Below are positions 11,525 through 23,714 of a stretch of 64,000 nucleotides of DNA, piece by piece. Under the pieces are notes generated by a model, which saw only the letters and a list, made by a program, of their open reading frames with translations, made no database searches and was not told the DNA's origin. Location: NCBI GenBank assembly GCA_033060915.1, contig CM065387.1:40872501-40936500 (forward strand), given 5' to 3'. How positions within the stretch are numbered: the stretch's first letter is position 1; each line of letters starts with the position of its first letter. The DNA is from Euryodendron excelsum. Taxonomy: Eukaryota > Streptophyta > Magnoliopsida > Ericales > Pentaphylacaceae. The translations under genes and the position numbers were made by a program.

Positions 11525-14500
11525 ATGAAGCTCTCGTCATGGAATGTTAGGGGTCTAGGTAGAAATGAGAAAAAAACAATGGTTAAGCACTTAGTTACTG
11601 GTAGGGGAGTGGACATGCTAATGCTTCAGGATACCAAGTGGCCATGTTATGATCAAAGAAAAGTTAGATCTGCAATGGGTGCTGCAGAGATGCAATGGGC
11701 TGCCTTTGACTCAAATGGGGCATCTGGGGGTCTTTTATGTGTCTGGAAAAAATATTTTTTTCTCTATAGAACAGCAAATCTTAGAGAGAAATTTCATTTT
11801 CCTCAAAGGGAAAGTTCTCAACAAATTTGATTGCTATTTTATGAACTTCTATGGGCCAACACTGAGGTAGAGAGATCACTATTGTGCGACCAGATTAAAT
11901 TGCACATTAGATCCTGGAACACTCCTTGGTGCATAGAAGGTGACTTCAATGAGGTGTTACATGTTGGGGAAAGAAAAAAATGTCTTAGGCCTTCTCCTAG
12001 ATTAAGAGCTTTCAAAGCCTTTGTAAAGGACTCTGGCTTGTGAGACCTTCCTTTGATTGGGAGGAAATACACCTGGTCCAATGGCCAATTAAAGGAAGCT
12101 CTGTCCAGATTGGATAAATTCCTTGTCAATGCCCAATGGTGATCTCTCTTCAGCTGTTCACAATGGGGTCTTGACAGGAAGCTATCAGATCATTATGCCA
12201 TGTTATTTTCTAATGAAGCTATTGATTAGGGTCCAAAACGCTTCAGATTTTTCAGTGCTTGGCTCCCTCTCAAATATTTTGCTAAGCTAGTTAAGGATCA
12301 ATGGTCCTCAATTGCCATTAATGGGTGGGGACGCTTTGTACTATTGAAGAAACTACAGCTCCTTAAGAAAAATATTATGGTCTGGAATCAAAATGTTTTT
12401 GGGATTGTCAAGGATAGAATTGAAAACATTAAAAGAGAGCTCAACTCTCTAGATATGAAAGCTGAAACTCAAGCTCTTTCAGTAAAGGAAAGTGGATCTA
12501 GAAGGAAGCTAAGGAACTTGTTTTGGAAAGCTCACAGGCAGGAAGAGTCCATATGGAGACAGAAATCTAGAGTCATATGGCTCAAAAAAGGGGACAGGAA
12601 TACTAATTTTTTCCACTCATCTGTCTTAAGAAGGTATAAAAGAAACTATAGTGGTCACATGCACAAGGCAGGGCAGATCCTTAGCAAACCTAAGGAGATT
12701 AAACTTGAAGTGTTGCACTATTTTCAGCACAGATTCTATGAGATGAACATGCTCAGACCTCATCTCACTGGCCCTTTTTCTTACTCCTTGTCTTTATCTA
12801 GTGCTTTGTCTCTAGAGGCCTCTTTCACTGAAGAGGAAGTTTGGGATGCCATCCAGAGTTGTGATGGGAACAAAGCTCCTGACCCTGCTTTGTTCAACCT
12901 CAAATTCTTCAAGAAATTTAGGCCAACCTTAAAGGAGAAAATCCTTTTTTTTGTTGAAGAGTTCCATGCCCATGTTAAGCTGGTTAAAGGTATCAACTCC
13001 TCTTTCATCACACTAATCCGAAAAGAGCAATTCCCTAATTATCTTAATCACTTTAGGCCCATTAGTCTTATATCCTCTGTCTATAAGATCCTAGCAAAAC
13101 TTCTAGCCAATAGACTTAAGAAGGTCCTCCATGAAGTGATAGTTGACTCTCAAACAACTTTTATCAAGGGTATGCAAATTTTAGACGGGGTCCTAATAGC
13201 CAATGGAGTTATAAATAATAGGAAAGTATCAAAGCAACATAGGGTAGTGTTGAAGTTGGATTTTGAGAAAACTTTTGACTCCCTAAACTGAAAGTTCCTT
13301 CATAACATGTTGAGAAATCTGGAATTTAAGGATAAATGGTGCCTTTGGATGAAAGAATGCATATCCTCAGGTGCAACCTCAGTCTTAGTTAATGGCTCCC
13401 ATTTTAAAGAGTTCAGGATGTCTTGGGGCCTCAGACAAGGGGATCCCCTATCACCTTTCCTCTTCAATATTGCTATGGAAGGTCATAATATCCTATTTCT
13501 CAGAGCCAAGGATTTAGGCATCATAATAGGCTTCTCAGTTGTAGGTGGTGAGGTAAACTTGTCCTATCTCCAATTTGTAGATGATACAATCATCTTCAAC
13601 AATGGTAAAAAAGTTGAGCTCAGATGTATAAAAGGTAGCCTCAGATACTTTGAGCTCTGTTCTAGCCTTAAGATAAATTTCCATAAGAGTTTGGTCTCTA
13701 CTGTTGGGATTGATAAGACTGGCTTGAAAGTAGTGGAGGATATCTTCAGGTGTCTTGTGGCAAAACTCCCTATTCAGTATCCAGGGCTTCCCTTAGGTGC
13801 AAGGCTTGTGAAGACTTGGGATGGCTTAATTGCTACAATGAAAGCCAAGTTATCCTCCTGGAAATCCAAGCTCTTATCTATAAGAGGCAGGTTAACTCTC
13901 ATCAAAGCCACCCTTGCAAACCTCCCCATTAACCACTTATCCATGTTCAAGATGCCTCAAAAGGTCAGCAATGATTTGGAATTGATCCAAAGAAGATTTC
14001 TTTGGGGTGGAACTCAATCAAAAAGAGGCATTCATTGTGTGAGTTGGTCTCAGGTGCAAAAATAAAAAACTCAAGTGGTTTAGGCATTACCCCTTTAAGA
14101 CTGCAAAATGATGCCCTACTAGCTAAATGGTGGTGGAGATTCAGCTCAAACAAGCTTTCTCCTTGGAGAAGATTGGTCTCTTCAAAATATTATGGAAGCA
14201 GCCAGTCCTGGTTACCATCCCTCTCAGTCATCTCTGCTTGCTCTCACTTTTGGAAGGACATTCTCTCTACAGGCAATGAGCATAACCACCCAGGTAGTCC
14301 CTTAGCAAGCTGCATGATGATCCTGATTGTAATAGGTTTCAACACTTCATTTTGGACTGACTACTAGATTAGATCCAAGCCTCTAGCTAATTTCTTTCCT
14401 TGACTCTTTTCTATTGTAATCTCTAAAAATGCCTCTATGGCAAAAATGGCTCTTTCCAGCTCAAACCATGTAGTGGTTTGAAACTTATCCTTTAGAAGAT

Positions 14501-14702
14501 CCCTCTTTGCTTGGGAAGCTCAGTCTCTCACTGAACTAAGGTCTCTAATCTCTCTTGTTACCCTATCTTCCACAAGGCTTGATTCCATGAGGTGGTTTTT
14601 CGATAAATCTAGGGTCTTCTCATGTCACTCTTACAAGGCTTTAATAAGCTTAGAAATTCAATCATTAGCCCACACTATGGTTAGCATTTGGAAATCTATA
14701 AG

Positions 14703-14737
<35 letters not shown>

Positions 14738-15255
14738 AGTCTCAAATCTTTCTTTAGCTTCCTTGGCATGGCAAGGTGAAAACTAGAGCTCTTCTGCTTT
14801 TCAGGAATATCCTAGCTCCAGGCTCTGTGGCTTCTTGTGTTCTTTGTTATAATGCAGAAGAAATGCCAGAGAATCTGCTTCTTCACTGCAGAGCTGCATG
14901 GTGTATTTGGTGAAGCATCCTTGCATGATTTGGTTTAGCTTGGGTTTGCCCTGCTCAAGTTGCAGGTGTTGTTAGTGGTTGGGCAGGAAACATAAACATT
15001 TTGAGAATTTGATCTGGGTGGCTCTTCTAACAGCTATTCCTTAGAACATCTGGCTAGCCAGAAATGATTCAACTTTCAATGGTACGTGTTTTGTTTGGGA
15101 GGATGTAGCTGAAAAGATACAACTCAAAGTGGCCTTTTGGATCAAAGCATCACCAAGCTCCCCCATCTTCTCCATCTTTGACTCCATGTACAATGTAGAT
15201 GCAATTAAAGGCTTATCTCCTTCAGCTCTATTTCACCAGCAATTTAGTTAGCTAG
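11525..15255 (+). pseudogene. LINE ORF2: endonuclease, reverse transcriptase and zf-RVT, broken
   Basis: Endonuclease text comes first: SWNVRGLG, LQDTKW (family QETK) and GDFNE near 11940-11960. Reverse transcriptase follows: FRPISLISSVYKILAK, LDFEKTFDSLN (family LDxxKAFD), LRQGDPLSPFLFN and FVDDTIIF (catalytic DD kept, about 13576-13600). A zinc-knuckle-like zf-RVT region follows (CVLC...LLLHC, about 14835-14895) and then the C-terminal segment. In-frame stops lie at 12041, 12140, 12227 and 13289. The frame shifts out and back between about 11750 and 11860, and shifts again near 14055. A 32-base C run replaces sequence at 14703. The copy cannot encode an active protein. Length matches a nearly full ORF2 of about 1,240 codons. 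Confidence 0.88.
14703..14734. repeat. Poly-C run, 32 bases
   Basis: Uninterrupted C homopolymer inside the LINE ORF2, just before the zf-RVT part. Such long G/C runs are rare in plant DNA. Length may be affected by sequencing error. Confidence 0.95.
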
Positions 15256-15443
15256 TTGGCCCCTAGCCAACCCTTTTGTTTCTTAGTTCTTTTTCCTTGT
15301 TTTTTTCCTTGGTTATTGTGATAGGCTATTGGTCCTGCTTTGGTTTGTCTCTGCAGTGGTAGTTTAGGCCCCTACCATCTGTTTCTCTCTTAATAATATA
15401 TCTTTTATTTGTTGATCAAAAATAAATAAATAAATAAATAAAA

Positions 15444-15908
15444 GCAACCAACAAGAATTCATCATAATGATTATCGATGTCACTACAAGTACCGAATAAT
15501 ATCATTTTATGTAAAGAAATCTAGAATATCTTTCTACTAGATTCAATTTGTTGGATCATTAAAATTTTTATCAAAATCAACATATTAAAATTTCATAGTA
15601 ATCCGAACATGTTTGACCGTTGATCGATCACACAATAGCCATTCACCCTTCATTCTCTACCTCTTTGTGATCACTATTCAAGGGTTAGAATTTGATTAAA
15701 TTAACATAAAAAATAGATTCATCCGATTGAAAAACATAGGGTAAGGTCATTTACACAACTCGAACCCTACCTAGCAAGTCGAGGGTGCACTATAACTATT
15801 GAGGGCTTTTTGCATTGAATATATGTCCAGTTATCTTCTTTCCCAGTTGAGTAGTTCTCTCTCTATATATATATATATATATATCAATGGGTTTGTATAT
15901 CTGAAGCT
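15444..15908. other. Spacer between two LINE copies
   Basis: AT-rich, no gene seen; contains a CT run followed by (AT)n near 15857-15885. Confidence 0.5.
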
Positions 15909-16582
15909 TTTTTTTTATCAACAAATAAAAGAGATATATTGATTAGAGAAGAGAATACAAAGGCCTTCACTGAAATGGGGAACCATAGCAAACTAGGCCT
16001 GAGAAGTACAAGGAAGGGGAAACCAGCAAGGTACAAGAGACTACAAAAAGTTGATAAGCCATCAACATTTGATCTTCAACTTGAGCTGCTTAACAACTTC
16101 AATGTTAAAAATGAACTCCATAGTATTGAAGGAGGAGCATCCAAACTTGGCTTTAAACCAAAATGCCAACTACAGCTTAATAAAGTAAACTGTATCTTCC
16201 CAATTCATTGCTTTATTGTTGAAGATAATCACATTTCTCATTGTCCAAATGTTCCAAATTGTTGAAGAAAACATAGCCTTCCAGATGCACTTTTTCCAGC
16301 CCCAATTCTTAGCCCCATACCACCAAGAGGCATGATTAGATAACTTATCTTGGGCCACCCAAAACACCCCCCACCAGCCAAGAATAGCAGACCATATCAG
16401 CTAGGAATACTTGCAGTTTAACAATAAATGATCCGAGGTTTCACTCTCCATATTACACATAACACAGTTTGGACAGGAAGTAGGAGGAATGATTTTTTTG
16501 CAAATCAGTAGATCTCTGGTGCAGATTTTTCCTTGGAGACCTAACCAACTGAAGAATTGAACTTTCAAAGGGGAAATATTGT

Positions 16583-19500
16583 TGTCGCGCTCAGATTTTT
16601 CGCACTCGAGGAATATTCACACAAGCGGGAAAAATGTTGTACTCTCTCGTTAGAACTCACCCTCCTAGAAGAATGAGTGCGACTAGGTTTGAATTGAAAA
16701 TTTGATTTGAATAAAGGGCTTTTAGAAAAAGATTTGGAGTCGCCACCTAACTTAATTAAGGTGAGTTAGGTCACCTAAAAACTAAGCATAATCCGAAAAC
16801 TACACTTAGGGTTTTTGAAAATTGATTTGAAAATATCTCCTCAAGAGAGGGTTTTTAGGAAAACAGGTTGTTTGGCAACCTTTGGAAAATATTTAGCCCT
16901 TTTTTGAAAAATAACTCCTTTTTGGTCTTTGAAATCAGTGATCTAGGTTCGGAGGCTGGTTACGTGTAGGTAAGACGCACTAAGCCATCACCCCCCTTTC
17001 AGTACCTACATGTCAATCTACCCTAGATTCACCTATGAGAATCTTCATCTAACTATAGTTCAATCCTATCCACTTTCAAAAATAATGTTTGAAAAGAAAC
17101 TAACATGAAGCATGAGATGCAAGTGCGAGATAAAAGAATTGAAAAATAGATTTGGAAAGAAATGGATTTGATTTGAAAGGAGATTTAAAAAGAGATTGGA
17201 ATGGATTTGAAAAGATAGATTTTGAAATTGAAAAGTTTTAGAAATTCAAAATTGAAATTCAAAATTGAAATTGAAAAGAGATTTTGAAAAGAGTTATGGA
17301 ATTGGAAACTTGAAGAAGATTGTAGAATTGGAGATTTGGAAAGATTTTATAGAATTGGAAATATGAAAAATGTGGAGACCGCACCCATGAAGGTTGTCTA
17401 CGTATCCTTTTGGAGGAATCAGCTCAGTCGTAGTTCGGACAAGAATCCGATTGAAAAGAGATTGATTTAAAAGAAAGAGATTGAATTGGAAATTGGATTG
17501 GAAGATTTGAAAAGATTTGATTTTAGAAAATGTTCGAATTAGGAAAGGTCCGATTTAGGAAAATTTCGAATTAGGAAAGTTTCATTTTTGGAAAGTTTTC
17601 AAATTAGGAAAGTGTCGAAATAGGAAAGTTTTGATTTAAGAAAGTTTCAACTTAGGAAAGTTTAGAATTTTAGAAAGATTTTAAATTAGGAAAAATTTAA
17701 AACAAGGTTTGAATTAAGAAAGTTTTAACTTAAGAAAGTTTTGAATTAAGAAAGTTTTGAGTTTAGAAAAGCTTTGGATTTAGAAAGATTTGAAATTAAG
17801 AAATGTTTGAATTTAGGAAAAATTTGAAAACTTTGATTTGGAAAGTTAAGATTTAGGAAAGGGACAGAATTAGGAAACGGTTGAATTAAGAAAGATTTGA
17901 AAGTTGAGTTTTAAAATTTAGGAAAGATTTTTATGTTCAAGTTTTGGAAACTTAAGATTTAGGAGAGTGAAAGTTTAGGAAGGATTTGAATTAGGAAAGA
18001 GTTGGATTAGGAAGGGATTGAATTTAGTTTCTAAAAGAAAAGGTTGGATTTCGTTTCCAAAAACGGAGGATTAGATTTCGTTTCCTAAACGGGAATATTT
18101 GATTTGGTTTCCTAAAGGGAAGATAGGATTTGGCAAGGATTTGGAGAGGGAGATCCTAAAAACCCTAGATTTGGAAAATGTAGAATTTTAACGTAGAAAA
18201 AAGGTTTTGGAAATGTGTATAGTTTGGATATAGAAAATGAGAGATTTTAGAAACCAAGGTTCGAGGCAAAGTTTGAAAATCATGTTTTTGGAAAGAAAAA
18301 TTAGGCTTTCCTAATCGTGGGTTCTAGGGCTTGACTTGGGCTCTAAGGAAAGAAGATTTTTGGAAAGTGCGTTTTTGGAAACGAAGGTTTTCTAGAAGGG
18401 AATCCAAGGAAAGAGTTTTTGGAAAGTGAATTTGAAGATAGAGTTTTTGGAAAAAGATTTTAAAGAGGAGTTTTGGAAAGCGTGTTTTTGGAAACAAAGA
18501 GTTTGGAAGGAAATCCTAGAGAGGAGTTTTGGAGAAGTGAATTTTGAAGATAAAGTTTTTGGAAAGAGATTTTAAAAAGAACGAGTTTTTAGAAGGAAAA
18601 CCCTAGAGGAGAGTTTCTAGAAGGACGATTTTGGAAAGAGAGTTTTTTTAGAAAGATTTTTGGAAAGAGTTTTTCTAGGAATATTTTTGATAGAAGACTG
18701 TTGAAGAGAGTTTTTGGAAAGATTTTTGGGGAACGTTTTTAGAAAGTGGATTTTGGGGAGAGGATTTTGGAAAGGAGTTGAAAAAGGGAGTTTTGAAAAA
18801 TAGATTTTGGGAGGGAGTTTGTGAAAACAATTTTGGAGAGGAGAGTTTTAGGAAAGTATGTTGAAAAAGAGATTTTTAGGAAGAAAGACTTTTTGAAAAG
18901 AGAGTTTTTAGAATGTGTAAAAACATCTCACTTTCCTAAAGCAATTCTAACCATAAGAGGGCTAGAACCACTTTAGGAAAACGGTTTTGAAAACAACAAG
19001 ATTTGAAAATATGGACCGTATTGGTCACTTTAAATGTAACACTTTCCTAAAGCAATCATAGCCATGGAAAAGCTAGAATCACCCTAGGATTGTGATTTTG
19101 AAAACATGTTTTGAAAAAGAGATTTTGATGCAATTTTGAAAACAAGTTTGAAAACGATTTTGAAGACAACTTTGAAAACGGTTTTTGAAAGATGCAAGAT
19201 CATGATATGCACAATGCAATTTTGGGGTCGTGAACATACAAGGCTAAGGCTTCACCACATAATCAAGGGAGTCAGACCCACGTGGTCTTTGGTTAGACTA
19301 GAAGAAAGCCCCTGGCACGGCGACTCTCCAATAGCCCAATCCTACACATGGACCGGGAATCTCCTTGTTTCAAGCATGCAAAGAAAGGGGGGGAAAGAGA
19401 TGGGGGATTAAAATAGAGAAAACCCAAGTGGATTAGGAGAGAGAAGAGAGAGGGGGAAGTGCAGAAACGTAAAATGAAAGCCTACCTTGTGTCTTGTTTA

Positions 19501-21403
19501 TTTTGCACGCCTTGCTTGTCTTCGGTCTTCGTCTTGATCTTCGTCTTCAACTTTCAAGAGTTGTCTTCAATCTTCGAACTTTAGATGGCAACTCTTCAAA
19601 TCTTCAAAAGAGGGTTAAAGGCTAGTGTATGAGTGTATGGGAGTGTGTATGAGTGTATAGGAGGCTAGGGTTTAATGTATGGTGGCTAGGGTTTGGAATA
19701 CCTAGGGAGGCTAGGGTTTTTGGAGTGTTCGAGCTCTGTATATCGAATTATATGATTTTTGGTTTGAGTTTGCGGACCCTTTTCACGTTGGATGAGGCTC
19801 TGTATTTATAGAGGTTGGACAACACTAGCGCCTGTTGCAATGGCGCCAGGCCAGAATTTACACTGGCTTGGCCTGGCGCCACTTCTAGTGGCGCCAGCCA
19901 TTTAGGAGATATTTAAGGTCGGTAAGCAACGTATCTTTGACTAGATTTGGGCACCTGTACTAGTGACTACCATGCAATTTTTAGCCTAACTTCACTAGGA
20001 GTGACTCTAGAAACTCCAGGAATGATTTCAAGGAGCCGGGAATGACCCGAAAGGCCGGAAAGGAGTAAGAACACTTAAAATAGTGTCTCGAAAGTTTTTG
20101 ACTTGAAAATTGAGGATAGGATGTGTCGGAAGGGTTGACCGGGCCTTTAGGGGCAAAACGGTCAATCGGATCGGGAAGCTGCCGGAACGGACTTGGACTG
20201 TCCCGGAAGAAGACTTGGGATTTGGAAACATTATTTAGAATGTTCCCAAAGGTTTCCGGTTTGATACCCAGAGCCGGTGTGGTCAAAAAAGGTGACTGGC
20301 CCACCAGGGGCAAAACGGTCATTTCGCACCGGGTTTGCCGGAACTGACTCGGAATGATCCGGAAAGGTAAAGGGAGGTTGAGAACATCATAAAAAGTAAT
20401 CTCAAGAGGTTACCGATTTGATGCCCAGAGCCAGTGTGGTCGAAAAAGGAGACCGGCCCTCTAGGGGCAAAACGATCATTTTGTACCAGGTTGGCCAGAA
20501 CTGACTCGGAATGATCCGGAAAGGTAAAGGAATGTTGAGAATACTATAAGAAGTAATCTCAGAAGGTTACCGATTTGGTACCCAGAGCCGGTGTGGTTCC
20601 CTAGGCATTCGGATGCCTAGGGGCAAAATGGTCATCTTGACCGGAAAAGGTCCAAAGGGCAGTTTGGTCATTTTTCACCGAAGTGGGCTAACAGACACTA
20701 GTGTTGACCTGGGTTTTGAGTGTTTCTGCCACTCTGACGGTGGTTGTCGTGACACAGGGGTTTGTTGGCAATTCCCTATATCGACCTATTTGTGAGTATT
20801 TCCGCTACTCTAACGGTTGTGATGTTTGCGAGTATTTTCGTGACTTGGACCGTCTCGAGGAATAAACTGTCTTGAGAGAGGGATTGGAAAGGGGACTTAT
20901 CGTCTTCGAAAAGACGTGCCTGATTGGAATCGTCTCGAGGAATAAACTGTCTCGAAAGAGGGATTGAAAAGGGGTCTTACCGTCTTCGAAAAGACGTGCC
21001 TGGATTGGAACCGTCTCGAGGAATAAACTGTCTCGAGAGAGGGATTGGAAAGGGGTCTTACCGTCTTCGAAAAGACGTGCCTGGATTGAAACCGTCTCGA
21101 GGAATAAACTGTCTCGAGGGAGGGATTGGAAAGGGGTCTTACCGTCTTCGAAAAGATGTGCCTGGATTGGAACCGTCTCGAGGAATAAACTGTCTCGAGA
21201 GAGGGGTTGGAAAGGAAAGGACAATGCCCCTAAGGGCAGTTTGGTCATTTTGCCTCTATTTGGGCCTGGCGGGCCCGCGAAGTGACGGACAGATAGGATT
21301 TGGACTTAGAAAGTTGGTTTTGGTTGGAATACGCCCACAATGACTTGAACACAAGTCTGGACGGAGTGTAGACTGCCGAGCGGTCAAAAATGGAGTGTTT
21401 ACA
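16583..21403 (+). mobile_element. Solo LTR A, 4,821 bp, TSD ATTGT
   Basis: Starts TGTCGCGC and ends GTGTTTACA (TG...CA), with ATTGT on both sides (16578..16582 and 21404..21408). It has no coding capacity. It is the same family as 30349..35192, sharing the start TGTCGCGC, a segment with GTGCGACTAGGTTTGAA, GGTGAGTTAGG, a CCTACGTATC...CGTAGTTCGG block and the end. An LTR this long with the CTACGTATCC/CGTAGTTC block recalls Ogre/Tat Ty3-gypsy LTRs; that placement is from memory and tentative. TATTTATAG near 19805 on the plus strand could be its TATA box and sets the strand given. Purine-rich AGGAAAG/GGAAAGT repeats fill about 17200-18900. Confidence 0.88.
20849..21210. repeat. Tandem repeat, period about 81 bp, roughly 4.4 copies
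   Basis: Repeated units starting CCGTCTCGAGGAATAAACTG and containing CCGTCTTCGAAAAGA, near 20850, 20929, 21011, 21091 and 21174, inside solo LTR A. Each unit carries two short palindromic motifs (TCTCGAGA-like and TCTTCGAAAAGA). Confidence 0.85.
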
Positions 21404-21485
21404 ATTGTCCCAAATGAGTCTAAGAGGATGTGATTCGGAGCCCCTGGCTAGTTGGAGAGCCTTACAAAAAGAGTTTACATATCTT

Positions 21486-21944
21486 TTCTTTCCTATTCTA
21501 TTTCCCTTCCCTCTTCCTACCACTATTTTTCTCATATAAAGTCATAAAATGTTATTATCTAACCCATCCAAGAGAGCACTATTGCTTGAAATCAGTCACC
21601 ACCCAAACTGATCCAAGATTCTTCCCTTTTATTGTTTTTTTCTAAAGGCTCAACAAGTTATTTAATTTTGGTAGCCCATGAGACCACCATGGCTGAACTT
21701 ACCCCATGATGGTTCAATTCATTGTTTCCTTTTTCCCATACTTTCCTTCACAAACACAGACCCATATAGGTACTATATATACACACTTGTATGTATACAT
21801 ATACACCCGTGGTCTCGTGTATACATGAGCACACGCACACATCAATCTAGTTTATTCTCCCTGGTTCCTTCGCTTATACATATTTTTCCCAACAATACTT
21901 CACTTTTAGAACCACAAGAACATACCTTGTATGTACATGTATAT

Positions 21945-21982
<38 letters not shown>

Positions 21983-21987
21983 CCTAC
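21486..21987. other. Spacer with (AC)n(AT)n microsatellite
   Basis: No gene seen. A compound microsatellite, (AC)n followed by (AT)n, lies at about 21946..21982, immediately left of the next element's target site. Confidence 0.6.
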
Positions 21988-22454
21988 TATTAAAATTATA
22001 ATTTGTAATACTTAAGAATGAAGAAAACATTTGTCAAATGATTGAGGGAAAAGCCACATTGAATTGCGACTATTAGTAGACTGCCGAATACAAGTTGTTG
22101 TTATAGTTTTGTGTGAGAGTCCTCTGTAGCATTGGAGGTTACCTTATTCAAGTTGTTTTTGGTTTGTTGTAGAATGCATTGTCTAGAGAAATCTTTGGGG
22201 ATGTTCATTGTATGGAGCCACAAGTGGATGTGTCAGTGCATTGCGTTAGCCTATATAAAAACATTGAGTCTTTTGTATTTTATGTCGTAGCAACCAATAA
22301 ATTAATAAAACAAACAAAATTTGTTTTCTCTCTTTATTTGATTGGGTCCCTTGTATCACTTCAATTTCATTGTCTTGTCTTTTGGCTTCTTCACACAATT
22401 ATTACGTTGTGCACCCAACATTATTTTGGTATCAGAGCTTCTCAAAAACTAACA
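21988..22454 (+). repeat. H1 left LTR (467 bp)
   Basis: Starts TATTAAAATT (the right LTR keeps TGTTAAAATT) and ends ACTAACA. Contains a TATA box TATATAAA (22253..22260) and AATAAA motifs about 35 nt later. Near its end is an extra TGGTATCAGAGC (22427..22438). Confidence 0.88.
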
Positions 22455-22466
22455 TGGTATCAGAGC
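22455..22466 (+). other. H1 primer-binding site
   Basis: TGGTATCAGAGC, the usual plant Copia site complementary to the 3' end of initiator tRNA-Met, directly after the left LTR. Confidence 0.85.
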
Positions 22467-22806
22467 TAGGTGCGATCAAAAAGCCATAGAAGAATTTGTC
22501 AGGTTCTATCAAAGATCCGTAAAAGAATTTCTTAGAGCCAGATCCAATCAAAAGTGATGGAGAATAGTTTCTCAGAGCAAGTTGTGATCACATACTGGAC
22601 ATAAAAATAAATAATAAAAAAAGCGCAGCACAGCAGCTGAAAGGCTAAAGGTTGTTTCATCAAAAAAGAAGAGAAAAAAAGGTACGTAAAAATCAAGTAC
22701 CTCTTCAAAAAAAAAAAAAAAAAAAAATACAGTGTTTTCAATCGTTTATGAAGAAAAATTTGTATTTTTCAACTATCTTTTTTAGGGTCATTCAACCCAC
22801 CAATAC

Positions 22807-23714
22807 TTGAAAGCATGCGGTGTATGGTGGGAGGATTATATCATATTCCTAGATAGTGAAAAAGTTCAAGAAAAGAAAAATGAACTTGCATTGAAAATCT
22901 TGAAGAAGGCTATCCATCTAGAAGTACGAAAGCACGTGGAAGAAATAAAATCTCCACAACAAGTACGGAAAAACCTGAAATTTATTTGTAAAAAATATGA
23001 AAAACAACCTTTAAAAATAGAATATTAAATATTAAATGTGGATGTAGATGAATTTATTGAAGAAGATGTTGAAGAGGATGCTGGTAAAGACGGTAAAGGA
23101 GGAGATGAAAAAAGAAGAGAAGAAGAAAAGAAATAAAAAGCAAAGTTTGAAAATGAGGAAGAAGAAAAAATTCAAAAAGATGAGAGGGAAAAGAGAGTTG
23201 AAGAGAAAAAAGAAAAAATGAAAATTGCAAAAGAAGTTGCAGTTGAAAAAAATATTCACAAAATTAAATAGGCATTTGAAGTGCAGGAAGTTCTTAAAGA
23301 AAGATATTTTTCAAAAGTTGAGTTCATGGGAAAATTTGCAAATGAAAGAAAGGAAGAGCTTGTTCTAAAAGAATCAAAGAATAAGCAAATTGAAACCTCA
23401 CCAAAAGGTGTAGGGACAAATCAAGTGCGGCACACACTTGGTGAACTTAAGGAATCAATTCTTGCAAACTTTACAAAAATTTAAAAATTTTAACTCTTTT
23501 TGTTTGTATAGAGAATTTGTCCTTTGACACAGGATGGATTAGCATGGAACAATTTTTTGATCCACAACAACGACCAAAAAGAAAAATGGAAAAGCATGGA
23601 CAAATGAAAACGTATGAAAATCGTCGGCAAGCATGGTTGAAGTTGAAAGGCAAGAAGACAAGATTCAAGCTAAACTCATTAGCAGAAATTGCAAGGAAAG
23701 TTTTTGCTTTTTGA
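22807..23714 (+). pseudogene. H1 gag-like remnant
   Basis: A frame from 22750 reads ...WWEDYIIFLDSEKVQE... and then a charged Glu/Lys-rich stretch. Stops lie at 23026, about 23134 and 23269, with further open pieces to 23484 and 23714. The position after the primer site and the charged coiled-coil-like composition suggest a worn gag. No zinc knuckle or pol motif is visible. Identity is weak. Confidence 0.35.

Larger units (their letters stand above)
11451..15443 (+). mobile_element. LINE (L1-type), 5'-truncated, with AAATA-type tail
   Basis: The body contains only ORF2 and ends with GTTGATCAAAAATAAATAAA and further AAAT units. A candidate target duplication, AAAAGCAAC, is seen at 11437..11445 and again right after the tail (15440..15449), partly overlapping the A-rich tail. 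No ORF1 lies between the left duplication and the ORF2 start at 11525, so the copy is 5'-truncated. The left boundary is approximate. Confidence 0.75.
15909..21485 (-). mobile_element. Second LINE 3' fragment, split by a solo LTR
   Basis: Two pieces on the minus strand, 21485..21409 then 16577..15909, separated by the solo LTR and its target duplication. Joined across it, the reading passes ...LRLIWDN and then ISPLKVQFFSWL without a gap, the standard zf-RVT lead-in of plant LINEs. CVMC...LLLNC and a C-terminal ...IWNIWTMRN segment follow. A 3' end GTTGATAAAAAAAA meets 15908. Stop codons are present. The fragment is 5'-truncated near 21485; that limit is approximate. Confidence 0.82.

Noticed and set aside
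14700..14740. Poly-C run as an assembly gap filler
   Set aside because: It cannot be judged from sequence alone; flanks continue the same LINE, so it is reported as a repeat with a caution.
20805..21343. Open frames on both strands with a repeated 27-residue unit
   Set aside because: They arise from the 81-bp tandem repeat (divisible by three) inside solo LTR A and are not a repeat protein gene.
22427..22438. First TGGTATCAGAGC as the primer site and LTR end at 22420
   Set aside because: The same motif and the 16 bases after it also occur in the right LTR up to 30186, where the target duplication begins; so the LTR ends at 22454.
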